Origin: Pyxidicoccus trucidator
GTDB taxonomy: Bacteria > Myxococcota > Myxococcia > Myxococcales > Myxococcaceae
Reading direction: 5' to 3'
DNA: 64,000 nt
NCBI RefSeq assembly: GCF_010894435.1
Contig: NZ_JAAIXZ010000010.1
Location: 330,253 to 394,252, forward strand
A program made the translations under genes and the position numbers. Positions 40,960 to 51,800 of this stretch are shown here, piece by piece; the stretch's first letter is position 1; each line of letters opens with the position of its first letter. Below the pieces are notes generated by a model. That model ran no database searches. It saw only the letters and a program-made list of their open reading frames with translations, and was not told where the DNA came from.

Positions 40960-43206
40960 ATGGCCTCTCTCGTCTATCGCCGCTATGGCGGCTCCCTCCA
41001 GGTCGACCTTCCGTCCTTCGATGTCCTCGAGGAGGCGGTGCGCATCCCCGAGACGCAGTGGATCGCCACGGCGTGTCCGCTCGAGGGGCTGAGCTGTGAC
41101 TCGCGCTTCCTCACGTTCATGGACGCGGACGGCAACAGCCGCATCCGCGTGGCGGAGGTGCGGGCCGCGGTGGAGTGGGCGGCGAAGCGGCTGAAGGACC
41201 GGCGGGGCGCGGACGCGGGAAGTCCCGTGCTGGAGCTGGACTCCCTCACCGAGGAGGCCCGCCCGCTGCGGAGCGCGGCGGAGACCATCCTCCGCACGCT
41301 GAAGGCGCCGGACGGGGCGCGCATCTCGCTGGAGCAGGTGCGGGCCAGCGATTCGGCGCTGCGCGCGGCGGGGCAGAACGGGGACGGCATCGTCTCCCCC
41401 GCGCACCTGCCCGAGCGCTTGCGCCCGCTGGCGGTGGACCTCATGGCCAGCTTCCCGGAGGTGAAGAACCGGGCGGGCGAGCCGGGCGTCGACCCGGCGA
41501 TGGTGAAGCGCTTCCGCGAGGAGCGCACGGCCCTGCTCGCGCACCTGGAGGCGAGGCCCGCGGCGTTTGCGTGGGGCGAGACGAGCCTGGACACGGCGAA
41601 GCGCATCCGCGAGGTGGCGCCGCTGCTGGACACGTACTTCGTGCAGTGCCGGCTGGTGGCCGCGCAGCCCGAGGCGGCGACGAGCCTGCGCCTGCGCTCG
41701 GAGCGGGTGGAGGGCGCGCTGGGAGACCTGGCGGCGCTGGGGAAGGCGGCGGGGGATTTGCCCATCGCCCCGCCCGAGCCGGCGGGAGTGCTGGAGTGGT
41801 CGAGACTCCACCGGGGCCCCGCGTTCGAGCAGCTGGAGGCGTTCCATCGGGACGTGGCCACGTCGGTGACAGGCGACGCGCGGCGGCTGACGGACCCGGC
41901 CTGGCGGGAGATGTCCGCGAAGGCGGACGCGGTGCTCGGGTGGCAGGCGAAGTTCGACTCAAGCCCGGTGCGGAAGCTGGTGGACGCGCTCCCGTCCGTG
42001 CCGGAGGCGGACCTGGAGGCGATTGAGGCCGAGTGCGCGGCGGACCTGGCGCTGAAGCCGACGCTGGACGCCATCGTCGAGCTGGAGCGGCTCGTGCTGT
42101 ACCAGCGGTGGTTGCTGGTGTTCGCGAACAACTTCATCAGCATGCCCAACATCTACATGCCGAGGCGGCTGGCGCTGGTGGAGCGGGGGACGCTCATCCT
42201 GGGCGGGCGCAAGTACACGCTGTCGGTGCTGACGACGAACCGGGCGGCGCACTCGGCGCTGACGGGGCAGGGGACCACGTGCGTCCTCTACGTGCAGGTG
42301 GCGCCGAAGGACGGGACTCCGGGCTACGAGGTGGCGGTGCCCGTCACGCGCGGCCGGAGCACGGACCTGGTGGTGGGCAAGCGCGGCATCTTCTACGACG
42401 TGGACGGCAAGGAGCACGACGCCACGGTGATGCAGGTCGTCCGTCAGCCCGTGTCGCTGTGGGAGTCGATGACCATGCCCTTCACGCGGATGGGCGCGTT
42501 CATCACCAGCAAGGTGGAGGGGTTGGCGACGACGGGGGAGAAGACCTTCGATACGACGCTGGAGAAGGGCTACACGCAGGCGGTGGCTGCGCCGGCTCCG
42601 GCTCCGGGTGCGCCTCCGGCGGCCGCGGCGGCGGCACCGACGGGAGGCATCGCGGGGATGGTGGCGGCGGGCAGCATCGCGGCGGCGGCGCTGGGTTCGT
42701 CGTTCGCGTTCATCGTGACGCAGGTGAAGTCACTGACGCTGGTGGACCTCATCTCGGCGGCGACGGTGATTGCGCTGGTGGTGATGGCTCCGGCGGGGCT
42801 GCTGGGGTGGCTGAAGCTGCGGCGGCGCAACCTGGCGTTGCTGCTGGAGGGCTCGGGCTGGGCGCTGAATGACCGGCTGATGCTGACGCCCGCGCTGTCC
42901 TCGCTGGTGACGCGCCGGCCGAGGCTGCCCAAGGGCGCGCGGGTGGACCGCATGGACATGGTGCGTCCGGAGCTGGTGCGGCAGCGGGAGGAGGACGGCG
43001 AGGAGGAGGGGCTGTCCGGCTGGGCGCGGCTGGGCCTCATCCTGCTGGCACTGTTCGTCGTGCTCTGGCTGGTCCGCGTGCCCGTCCTCACGGCGATGTG
43101 TGGAGCGCAGTGGCTGTCCGAGGACACCTGCACGGTGGTGCTGCCGTCGACCGCCGAGCCTGCTCCGGCGGCTCCAGCTCCTGCCGCGGCGCCCGCGACG
43201 AAGTAG
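40960..43206 (+). CDS. Large EF-hand-containing membrane protein of unknown function
   Basis: A 748-residue protein with no recognised family. Near the N-terminus DADGNSRIRVAE (55-66) is a canonical EF-hand loop (D-x-D-x-N...E at 1, 3, 5, 12). GQNGDGIVS further on looks like a second, weaker calcium loop. The middle is soluble and mixed alpha/beta. After an Ala/Pro linker (about 540-560) come membrane segments GSIAAAALGSSFAFIV, LISAATVIALVVMAPAGLL and LGLILLALFVVLWLV, then an Ala/Pro tail. There is no signal peptide, so the large N-terminal part is probably cytoplasmic. It follows the lipoprotein gene by 55 nt. Confidence 0.65.
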   Translation: MASLVYRRYGGSLQVDLPSFDVLEEAVRIPETQWIATACPLEGLSCDSRFLTFMDADGNSRIRVAEVRAAVEWAAKRLKDRRGADAGSPVLELDSLTEEARPLRSAAETILRTLKAPDGARISLEQVRASDSALRAAGQNGDGIVSPAHLPERLRPLAVDLMASFPEVKNRAGEPGVDPAMVKRFREERTALLAHLEARPAAFAWGETSLDTAKRIREVAPLLDTYFVQCRLVAAQPEAATSLRLRSERVEGALGDLAALGKAAGDLPIAPPEPAGVLEWSRLHRGPAFEQLEAFHRDVATSVTGDARRLTDPAWREMSAKADAVLGWQAKFDSSPVRKLVDALPSVPEADLEAIEAECAADLALKPTLDAIVELERLVLYQRWLLVFANNFISMPNIYMPRRLALVERGTLILGGRKYTLSVLTTNRAAHSALTGQGTTCVLYVQVAPKDGTPGYEVAVPVTRGRSTDLVVGKRGIFYDVDGKEHDATVMQVVRQPVSLWESMTMPFTRMGAFITSKVEGLATTGEKTFDTTLEKGYTQAVAAPAPAPGAPPAAAAAAPTGGIAGMVAAGSIAAAALGSSFAFIVTQVKSLTLVDLISAATVIALVVMAPAGLLGWLKLRRRNLALLLEGSGWALNDRLMLTPALSSLVTRRPRLPKGARVDRMDMVRPELVRQREEDGEEEGLSGWARLGLILLALFVVLWLVRVPVLTAMCGAQWLSEDTCTVVLPSTAEPAPAAPAPAAAPATK

Positions 43207-43227
43207 GGGACGAACACTCACGGTGAG

Positions 43228-43252
43228 CCCGCCTCGGGAGCGAGGAGGCGGG
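43228..43252 (+). terminator. Hairpin after the EF-hand membrane protein gene
   Basis: CCCGCCT (43228-43234) and AGGCGGG (43246-43252) form a perfect 7-bp stem with an 11-nt loop, followed by TGTCATT, 22 nt after the stop. Confidence 0.45.
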
Positions 43253-43313
43253 TGTCATTCCCCCGGGCCGTGAATCTTGCGAGGATCTCCGGGCCCCGTA
43301 GGCTGACCGCGCC

Positions 43314-44216
43314 ATGACGAACCTGTCGCCGCTGCTGGAGAAGTTCCGCTCCCACCTGGAGGACGAGAAGGGCTCGTCCCCGCACACGGTGCGCAACTAC
43401 CTCATCGACCTGGTGGACTTCGAGCGCTACCTGGTGGAGCGGATGAAGTTGTCGCTCCTGGCGGGCTCGCACGCGGCGATTCGTGGCTACCTGGGCACGC
43501 TGAGCACGGACCACGCGCCCGCGAGTCGGGCGCGGCGGCTGGCGAGCATCAAGTCCTTCTACAAGTACCTCGTGCGGCAGAAGCTGCTGCCGGCCAGCCC
43601 GGCGAAGCTGGTGAAGAGTCCGAAGCTGCCGAAGGCGCTGCCCAAGGTGCTGCCGGTGGAGGAGGTGTTCGCCCTCCTCGACGTGCATGACCTGAAGACG
43701 GTGCTCGGGCTGCGGGACAAGGCCATCCTGGAGCTGCTCTACGCGGGAGGGCTGCGCATCAGCGAGCTGTGTGGCCTGGACACGCTGGACGTGGACCGGA
43801 GCGGGCGCATCGTCCGGGTCATGGGCAAGGGCAGCAAGGAGCGGCTGGTGCCGGTGAATGCACAGTCCGTCCGCGCGCTGGAGGCGTACCTCGCGCGCCG
43901 GGGCGAGCTGCTGGCCACTCCGAAGGCGGGACAGGCGCCGGAGGCCATGTTCCTCAACTTCCGTGGCGGCCGGCTGACACCGAGGAGCATCGCCCGGCAC
44001 CTGGATGCCCACGTGCTGAAGTGCGCGCTGGCTCGCAAGGTGAGCCCGCATGCGCTGCGCCACTCGTTCGCCACGCACCTGCTGGGAGGCGGCGCGGACA
44101 TCCGCAGCATCCAGGAGCTGCTCGGCCACGCGAGCCTGTCCACCACGCAGCGGTATACCCAGGTGACCTGGGAGCAGCTCCAGCAGGTCTACGACGCCGC
44201 GCACCCCCGGGCGTGA
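43314..44216 (+). CDS. xerC: Site-specific tyrosine recombinase XerC
   Basis: A 300-residue tyrosine recombinase. The SAM-like N-terminal core-binding domain (HTVRNYLIDLVDFERYL) is followed by the catalytic domain. Its residues are all present: Arg in YAGGLRISELCGL, Lys in GKGSKERLVPV, His-x-x-Arg in SPHALRHSFATHLL, His in LLGHASLSTTQRYTQV, and the nucleophile Tyr in the last motif. Position directly before hslV-hslU matches the classical xerC-hslVU order, which supports XerC (dif-site dimer resolution) over an integrase. No phage or integron features are nearby. Confidence 0.92.
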   Translation: MTNLSPLLEKFRSHLEDEKGSSPHTVRNYLIDLVDFERYLVERMKLSLLAGSHAAIRGYLGTLSTDHAPASRARRLASIKSFYKYLVRQKLLPASPAKLVKSPKLPKALPKVLPVEEVFALLDVHDLKTVLGLRDKAILELLYAGGLRISELCGLDTLDVDRSGRIVRVMGKGSKERLVPVNAQSVRALEAYLARRGELLATPKAGQAPEAMFLNFRGGRLTPRSIARHLDAHVLKCALARKVSPHALRHSFATHLLGGGADIRSIQELLGHASLSTTQRYTQVTWEQLQQVYDAAHPRA

Positions 44217-44317
44217 GGCCCAGCCCGGCCCGTCCGGGCGGATCAACGGTACGCGAGCGGACAGGCAGCCACTGTTCCTTGGAAAAGCGGGCCCCGGCTT
44301 GTTAGACCCGTGGCCCT

Positions 44318-44845
44318 ATGTTCCACGGCACCACCATCCTCTGCGTGCGGCGCGACGGTAAGGTCGCCATCGCCAGCGACGGCCAGGTCTCCTTCGACAA
44401 GACCGTGATGAAGAACACGGCGAAGAAGGTCCGCAAGCTCGGTGAGGGCCAGGTCCTCGCTGGCTTCGCCGGCAGCACCGCCGACGCCTTCACCCTCTTC
44501 GAGCGCTTCGAGGGCAAGCTCAAGGAGCACCAGAAGAACATGGCCCGCGCCTGCGTCGAGCTCGGCAAGGACTGGCGCACCGACCGCTTCCTCCGCCGTC
44601 TGGAAGCCCTCCTCATCGTCGCCGACAAGGAGAAGACCTTCATCCTCTCCGGCGCGGGCGACGTCATCGAGCCCGACTTCGGCATCGCCGCCGTGGGCAG
44701 CGGAGGCCCGTACGCGTTCGCCGCCGCGCGCGCCCTCATGGCCCACACCCAGCTGTCCGCCCGCGAGATGGCCCAGCAGTCGCTGACCATCGCCGGCGAA
44801 ATCGACATCTACACCAACTCGAACATCTCCATCGAAGAGCTCTAG
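44318..44845 (+). CDS. hslV: ATP-dependent protease peptidase subunit HslV
   Basis: A 175-residue proteasome-beta-like peptidase that forms a double hexamer capped by HslU. The N-terminus reads MFHGTTILCVRRDGKVAIAS, so the catalytic threonine of the TTI motif is preceded by four residues instead of the lone Met of E. coli. It must be exposed by processing. Conserved features GDGQVSFDKTVMK-like SDGQVSFDKTVMK, GFAGSTADAF and IAAVGSGGPYAFAAARA are present. hslU begins 12 nt downstream. Confidence 0.95.
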   Translation: MFHGTTILCVRRDGKVAIASDGQVSFDKTVMKNTAKKVRKLGEGQVLAGFAGSTADAFTLFERFEGKLKEHQKNMARACVELGKDWRTDRFLRRLEALLIVADKEKTFILSGAGDVIEPDFGIAAVGSGGPYAFAAARALMAHTQLSAREMAQQSLTIAGEIDIYTNSNISIEEL

Positions 44846-44857
44846 GAGTCACCGCCC

Positions 44858-46255
44858 GTGGCCGAACAGCGAAAGATGTCCGCCTTCACGCCTCGCGAGG
44901 TCGTCAGCGAGCTGGACCGCTACATCGTCGGACAGAACGCCGCCAAGCGGGCCGTGGCCATCGCCCTGCGCAACCGCTGGCGCCGCCAGCAGGTCACCGA
45001 CGACCTGCGCGACGAAATCCACCCGAAGAACATCATCATGATTGGCCCCACCGGCGTGGGGAAGACGGAGATTGCCCGGCGCCTCGCGAAGCTCGCCCAG
45101 GCCCCCTTCGTCAAGGTGGAGGCCTCCAAGTTCACCGAGGTGGGCTACGTCGGCCGCGACGTCGAGTCCATGATTCGCGACCTCGTCGAGGCCGCCATCT
45201 CCCTCGTCCGCGAGGAGGAGACGGAGAAGGTCCGCCCCCGCGCCGAGGAGCAGGCCGAGGACCGCCTCATGGAGCTGCTGCACAATGGCGGCACGCCGCG
45301 CCCGTCCTCGCCGCCGCCCTTCGGCTTCACTCCGCCGCCGCAGCCTCCGCCCCAGCGCCTGGGCGACTCCGAGCGCGAGAAGCTCCGCGCCCAGCTCCGT
45401 GCCGGCACCCTGGACGACCAGTTCGTCGAGGTGGAGACCAGCGACTCGTCTCCCACCTTCATGCGCAACTTCTCCGGCCAGGGCATGGAGGAGATTGGCG
45501 TCAACCTCCAGGACCTCTTCAAGAACATGCCGGGCATGAACAAGACGCGGCGCCGCCGCGTGCGCGTGCCCGAGGCGCTCCAGCTCCTGCGCCAGGAGGA
45601 GGCCGCGAAGCTGGTGGACCCGGACCGCGTCCAGCGCGAGGCCGTGGTCCGCGCCGAGTCCAGCGGCATCGTCTTCATCGACGAAATCGACAAGATTGCC
45701 AGCCGCGAGGGCGGCAAGGGCGGCGGCGGCCCGGACGTGTCCCGCGAGGGCGTGCAGCGCGACATCCTCCCCATCGTCGAGGGCTCCACCGTCACCACCA
45801 AGTACGGCATGGTGAAGACGGACCACATGCTCTTCATTGCCGCGGGCGCCTTCCACGTCTCCAAGCCCAGCGACCTCATCCCCGAGCTCCAGGGCCGCTT
45901 CCCCATCCGCGTGGAGCTGGAGCCCCTGTCCGGCGAGGACCTGGTGCGCATCCTCCGCGAGCCGAAGAACTCGCTCCTTCGCCAGTACACCGCGCTGCTG
46001 GCCACCGAGGGCGTGCGTCTGACGTTCACCGATGACGCCGTGACGGAGCTGGCCCGCATCGCCCAGCAGGCAAACGAGAGCACGCAGAACATCGGCGCCC
46101 GGCGGCTGCACACCGTGCTGGAGCGCTTGCTGGACGAGGTGTCCTTCTCCGCCACGGAGATGGGCCCCCGGGACTTCCAGGTGGATGCCGCTTATGTGCG
46201 CGAACGCCTGACCTCCATCGTCCAGGACGAGGACCTGTCGCGCTACATCCTCTAG
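44858..46255 (+). CDS. hslU: ATP-dependent protease ATPase subunit HslU
   Basis: A 465-residue AAA+ unfoldase partner of HslV. It begins with the typical TPREVVSELDRYIVGQNAAK, then Walker A GPTGVGKT (63-70), the pore loop GYVGRDVESM, an I-domain with a Pro-rich insertion (about 140-170, PSSPPPFGFTPPPQPPPQR), Walker B GIVFIDEIDKIA and sensor/arginine motifs. The C-terminus SRYIL matches the HslU tail that inserts into HslV. GTG start. Co-transcribed with hslV and likely xerC. Confidence 0.95.
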   Translation: MAEQRKMSAFTPREVVSELDRYIVGQNAAKRAVAIALRNRWRRQQVTDDLRDEIHPKNIIMIGPTGVGKTEIARRLAKLAQAPFVKVEASKFTEVGYVGRDVESMIRDLVEAAISLVREEETEKVRPRAEEQAEDRLMELLHNGGTPRPSSPPPFGFTPPPQPPPQRLGDSEREKLRAQLRAGTLDDQFVEVETSDSSPTFMRNFSGQGMEEIGVNLQDLFKNMPGMNKTRRRRVRVPEALQLLRQEEAAKLVDPDRVQREAVVRAESSGIVFIDEIDKIASREGGKGGGGPDVSREGVQRDILPIVEGSTVTTKYGMVKTDHMLFIAAGAFHVSKPSDLIPELQGRFPIRVELEPLSGEDLVRILREPKNSLLRQYTALLATEGVRLTFTDDAVTELARIAQQANESTQNIGARRLHTVLERLLDEVSFSATEMGPRDFQVDAAYVRERLTSIVQDEDLSRYIL

Positions 46256-46292
46256 CGCGCTATACCCGCGCGAGAGGTCCAGAACGAAGGAG

Positions 46293-47543
46293 ATGCCTGC
46301 CTTGCCGCAATGCGAGCCGTCCCCCGCCGCCCCGCCCGTCGTCACTCCGGCCAACCAGGCCTCCATCACCAAGGCGAAGGCGCACCTGCTGCAGAACTAC
46401 AAGCCCCAGCCCATCGTCCTGGTGCGCGGGCAGGGCACGCGGGTGTGGGACGCGGACGGGCGTGAGTACCTGGACCTGCTCGGCGGCATCGCCACGTGCG
46501 CGCTCGGCCACTGCCACCCGGAAGTGGTGGCCGCGGCGAAGGCGCAGCTCGACTCGCTCTGGCACGTCTCCAACGTCTTCTACTCGCAGCCGCAGATCGA
46601 CCTGGCCGAGCAGCTCACCGAGTGGTCCGGGCTGCCGCGCGCCTTCTTCTGCAACTCGGGCGGCGAGGCTAACGAAGCGCTCATCAAGCTGACCCGCAAG
46701 GTGATGAAGGACCGCGGCACGCCGGAGCGCTTCGAAATCATCAGCTTCGAGAAGAGCTTCCACGGCCGCACCCTGGCCACCGTCACCGCCACCGGCCAGC
46801 CGAAGTACCACGCCGGCTTCGAGCCGCTGCCCGCCGGCTTCAGCCATGTGCCCTACGGTGACATCGAAGCTGTCCGCACCGCCGTGGGCCCCGCCACCGC
46901 CGCCATCCTCGTGGAGCCCATCCAGGGCGAGGGCGGCGTGCGCTCCGCGCCCCCGGGCTTCCTCACCGCCCTGCGCGCCCTGTGCGACGAGCGCGGGCTG
47001 CTCCTGCTGGTGGACGAGGTCCAGACGGGCATGGGCCGCACCGGCAAGCCCTTCGGCTTCATGCACGAGGGCATCCGCCCGGACGCCATCAGCGTGGCCA
47101 AGGCCCTGGGCAACGGCCTGCCCATCGGCGCCATGCTCTGCCGCGAGGAGCTGGCCGCCAGCCTCGTCCCCGGCACCCATGGCTCCACCTTCGGCGGCAA
47201 CCTCGTGGCCGCCGCCGCCGCCAACGCCGTGCTGCGCATCCTCCGTCGGCCGGAAGTGCTCCAGGACGTGCAGGAGAAGGGCGCGCACTTCCTCGCCCGT
47301 GCCCGGGAGCTGCAGGCCCGCCTGCCCGCCGGCCGCCTCGTGGCCGTCCGGGGCCAGGGCCTGCTGCTGGGCCTGGAGCTGGACCGCGACGTGGCCCCGG
47401 TGATTGCCAGCCTCCGCGAGGCCGGACTCCTGGTGAATGCCGCCGGGGAGCGCACAGTGCGCTTCGCGCCTCCCTTCATCGTCACCCGGGATGAGCTGGA
47501 CCAGGGGCTCGCCATCGTCGAGCGCGTACTGACGGCGCTCTGA
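46293..47543 (+). CDS. argD: Acetylornithine aminotransferase family protein
   Basis: A 416-residue class III PLP aminotransferase. Key segments are VWDADGREYLDLLGGIATCA, the phosphate-binding FFCNSGGEANEALIKL, FEKSFHGRTLA, LLVDEVQTGMGRTGKPF and the PLP lysine in SVAKALGNGLPIGAML. These fit ArgD (acetylornithine to N-acetylglutamate semialdehyde in arginine synthesis), but ornithine or succinylornithine specificity is not excluded. The ribosome binding site GAAGGAG lies close to the ATG. It follows hslU by 37 nt and may share its transcript. The first 20 residues are a Pro/Ala-rich extension. Confidence 0.85.
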   Translation: MPALPQCEPSPAAPPVVTPANQASITKAKAHLLQNYKPQPIVLVRGQGTRVWDADGREYLDLLGGIATCALGHCHPEVVAAAKAQLDSLWHVSNVFYSQPQIDLAEQLTEWSGLPRAFFCNSGGEANEALIKLTRKVMKDRGTPERFEIISFEKSFHGRTLATVTATGQPKYHAGFEPLPAGFSHVPYGDIEAVRTAVGPATAAILVEPIQGEGGVRSAPPGFLTALRALCDERGLLLLVDEVQTGMGRTGKPFGFMHEGIRPDAISVAKALGNGLPIGAMLCREELAASLVPGTHGSTFGGNLVAAAAANAVLRILRRPEVLQDVQEKGAHFLARARELQARLPAGRLVAVRGQGLLLGLELDRDVAPVIASLREAGLLVNAAGERTVRFAPPFIVTRDELDQGLAIVERVLTAL

Positions 47544-47587
47544 GGCGCTGGAAACCCATCGAATCCGGAAAACCATGAAACGGACGT

Positions 47588-47617
47588 TTGACGCCCCGCG
47601 TCCGGACCCCCTAGTCT
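47588..47617 (+). promoter_or_regulatory. Possible promoter of the J-domain/Hsp70/TPR operon
   Basis: TTGACG (47588-47593), an 18-nt spacer and TAGTCT (47612-47617) lie 35 nt before the GTG at 47652. A CGGACG...CGTCCG inverted repeat (47581-47604) overlaps the -35 and could be an operator or the argD terminator. No sigma32-type or CIRCE heat-shock element is seen. Confidence 0.35.
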
Positions 47618-47651
47618 TTGCCTTCCCGCTGCCCTTTCGCGGACCGTCCTT

Positions 47652-49001
47652 GTGAGCGCGCCAAACACGATCGTCGGGCTGGGGGCCCGGACGGACCACA
47701 TCGCCAAGGTGCCCAACCTGGACCTGGCCCGACTCCAGCTCACCGCGGAGGAGGGCTCGGTCCTGTCGCTCGTGGGCCGCGTGGAGCGCATCGACCAGGT
47801 GCTGATCCGCTCGGCGCTGGGGGAGGCGCGCACCATCGCCGTGCTGCTGGCGCTGCGGGCCAAGGGCGCCATCGTCCCCGCCCGCGTGGTGCCCCGCACG
47901 CAGCCCGCCCCCCAGGTGGACGCCGCCATGGCCGAGGAGGTGGACCTCGAGCCGGAGCGGAAGAAGGAGATCATCGACCTCGAGCGGGCCCTGGACTCGC
48001 TGGACCACTTCGCCGTGCTGGCCTTGAAGCCGGGCGCCTCTCCGGCGGACGCGAAGCAGGCGTACTACAACGCCTCGCGCCGCTTCCATCCGGACCGCTA
48101 CTTCGGGAAGAACCTCGGCAGCTTCCGCGCCCGCATGGAGCGCATCTTCCGGCGCCTCACCGACGCCCACAACGTCCTCACCCAGTTGGACAAGCGCGAC
48201 GCGTACCTCCGCGCCCACCCCGCGCTGGGGCTCGCCGCCGCGGCCGCCACGCCGCCGCCCGCGGCTCCTCTCCCGCCCGAGCCGCCGCCGCCGCTCACCC
48301 CGGTGCCGCCGCCGGTCCATTACGTCCAGCCCGCCGCGCCCTCGCCCAGGCCCCCCGCGCCCCAGCCCATGCGGGCCCCGCCGCCGCCCGCGCCCGCGCC
48401 TCCGCCGGTGAACGACGCGGAGTCCGAGGCCCGCCGCGCCGAGCGGCAGGCCCGCCTGGCCCGGCACCCGTACCTGGCGCGGACGGGCAAGCTGTCCGAG
48501 CTGATCGCCCGGGGCAAGGCGGCCGTCGCCAAGGGGGACTGGGAGCGGGCCTACCAGGACTTCCACCAGGTGCAGACGCTGGACCCGAAGAACCGGGAGG
48601 TGGCCACGCTGCTGATGGAGGCGCGCCGCCGCCACGACGGGCAGCGCGCCGTCACGGAATTGGCGCGGGGCCGCACCCTGGAGCAGGGCGGAGACGCCTC
48701 CGCGGCGCACCAGGCGTACCGGCTCGCCAGCTCGCTGGACGACCAGAACGCGGAGTCCGCCTTCCGGGCCGCGCGCCTGGGCTATCAGCTGGGGCAGGAT
48801 GTGGGCGAGGTCCGCTCCCTGGCGCAGCGCGCCGTGGAGCTGCAGCCCCAGCGTGTCGAGCACCACGTCCTGCTCGGAAACGTGCTGATGGACGCAGGAT
48901 CGAAGAAGCTGGCCAAGCGCGCCTTCGAGGAAGCGGCGAAGCTGGACCCGGAAAACGCCGAGGCGAAGGCAGCGCTGAAGAAGCTGCGCTGGACGTTCTA
49001 G
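47652..49001 (+). CDS. J-domain protein with TPR region
   Basis: A 449-residue co-chaperone-like protein. An N-terminal domain of about 90 residues is followed by a J domain (about 118-185) with HPDRY (HPD at 146-148), the motif that triggers Hsp70 ATPase. A proline-rich linker (about 195-250, PPPAPAPPPV) leads to TPR-type helices (about 270-449). It lacks the Gly/Phe and zinc regions of DnaJ, so it is a specialised class III J protein. The dedicated Hsp70 starts 18 nt downstream. GTG start. Confidence 0.8.
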   Translation: MSAPNTIVGLGARTDHIAKVPNLDLARLQLTAEEGSVLSLVGRVERIDQVLIRSALGEARTIAVLLALRAKGAIVPARVVPRTQPAPQVDAAMAEEVDLEPERKKEIIDLERALDSLDHFAVLALKPGASPADAKQAYYNASRRFHPDRYFGKNLGSFRARMERIFRRLTDAHNVLTQLDKRDAYLRAHPALGLAAAAATPPPAAPLPPEPPPPLTPVPPPVHYVQPAAPSPRPPAPQPMRAPPPPAPAPPPVNDAESEARRAERQARLARHPYLARTGKLSELIARGKAAVAKGDWERAYQDFHQVQTLDPKNREVATLLMEARRRHDGQRAVTELARGRTLEQGGDASAAHQAYRLASSLDDQNAESAFRAARLGYQLGQDVGEVRSLAQRAVELQPQRVEHHVLLGNVLMDAGSKKLAKRAFEEAAKLDPENAEAKAALKKLRWTF

Positions 49002-49019
49002 GAATGCGTACGGTTCCCC

Positions 49020-50861
<1,842 letters not shown>

Positions 50862-51740
50862 ATGAGCAGCCAGCGCGCGAACCAGCTCATCGAGGCGGGA
50901 CTGTGGCTGCGGCTGAGCGGCGATGCCCGGGGCGCGCAGCGCCTGTTCGAGCGCGCCCTGGAGCTGGACCCCGGCAACGCCCGCGCCCGCGAGTACCTGG
51001 AGGCCACGACGGCGTCGCTGTCCCTCGGCACGGCCACGCCCTTCTCTCCGCCTCCGCCGGACATCGCGCCGCCGTCCCTGCAGGTGATTGGACGGCTGAC
51101 GCCGGTGTCTCCCGTGCTGGAGGGAGACTGGGGCGCCTGGGCGGAAGGGAAGGGCGGGCCCGCGGATGCCGCCAACGCGAAGACGCCCGCGCCGGTGTTC
51201 GTCCCGGAGGACTCGGGCCGCAGCCGGGTGGATGCGATGGACCTGCTGTCGCGGGACGACGACTCCGAGCCACAGGTGTACGTCCTTCCGGAGAGCGAGA
51301 CGCAGGAGTACGGCGTCCCCCCGGGCGACACGCAGGAGTACGGCGTGCCCTCGGGCGAGAGCGAGCTGGAGCTGCTGCTGCGCGGGGCGGAGGACCTGCT
51401 GGAGCTGGATGACCACTCCGGCGCCGTGGACCTGCTGTTCAAGGCGCAGGAGCTGGCGCCTGGAGACCCGCGCGTGGAGGCGCTGCGCCAGCGCAGCGAG
51501 CGGATGCTGATGGCGATGCTGGAGTCCAAGCTGGGAGATTTGGGGCGGGTGCCCCGGGTGCGCCTGCAGCCGGACGACATCATCTGGCTCAACCTGGACC
51601 ACCGCGCCGGCTTCGTGCTGGCGCAGATTGATGGTGCGGTGAGCTACGAGGACCTGTTCTCCCTGTCGGGGATGACGCGGCTGGATACCGCGCGCATCCT
51701 CGCGCAGTTGCTGGACGAGGGCGTCATCGCCGCGAGCTGA
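50862..51740 (+). CDS. TPR protein with PATAN-like C-terminal region
   Basis: A 292-residue protein whose ATG follows the Hsp70 stop directly (TAGATG). One TPR-like pair (about 5-45, GDARGAQRLFERALELDPGN) precedes a Pro/Ser-rich, acidic linker with two QEYGVPPGDT-like copies. A second TPR-like segment follows (about 165-225). The C-terminal 60 residues (LDHRAGFVLAQIDGAVSYED and FSLSGMTRLDTARILAQLLD) look like the small helical domain often attached to myxobacterial receiver and PATAN proteins. The zero-gap fusion to the Hsp70 gene strongly suggests a shared complex. Confidence 0.65.
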   Translation: MSSQRANQLIEAGLWLRLSGDARGAQRLFERALELDPGNARAREYLEATTASLSLGTATPFSPPPPDIAPPSLQVIGRLTPVSPVLEGDWGAWAEGKGGPADAANAKTPAPVFVPEDSGRSRVDAMDLLSRDDDSEPQVYVLPESETQEYGVPPGDTQEYGVPSGESELELLLRGAEDLLELDDHSGAVDLLFKAQELAPGDPRVEALRQRSERMLMAMLESKLGDLGRVPRVRLQPDDIIWLNLDHRAGFVLAQIDGAVSYEDLFSLSGMTRLDTARILAQLLDEGVIAAS

Positions 51741-51758
51741 GGCGCGCCCTCCGGCGAG

Positions 51759-51786
51759 GCCGCGTGCCCGGTGGTGGGCACGCGGC
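51759..51786. terminator. Perfect bidirectional hairpin between convergent genes
   Basis: GCCGCGTGCCC (51759-51769) and GGGCACGCGGC (51776-51786) form a perfect 11-bp stem with a 6-nt loop, halfway between the convergent stops at 51740 and 51801. Confidence 0.65.
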
Positions 51787-51800
51787 GCTCAGGGAACGAA

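Noticed and set aside
43314..44216. Tyrosine recombinase considered as a sign of an integrated element
   Set aside because: Position before hslVU and housekeeping neighbours fit XerC. No attachment repeats, phage genes or composition change were seen.
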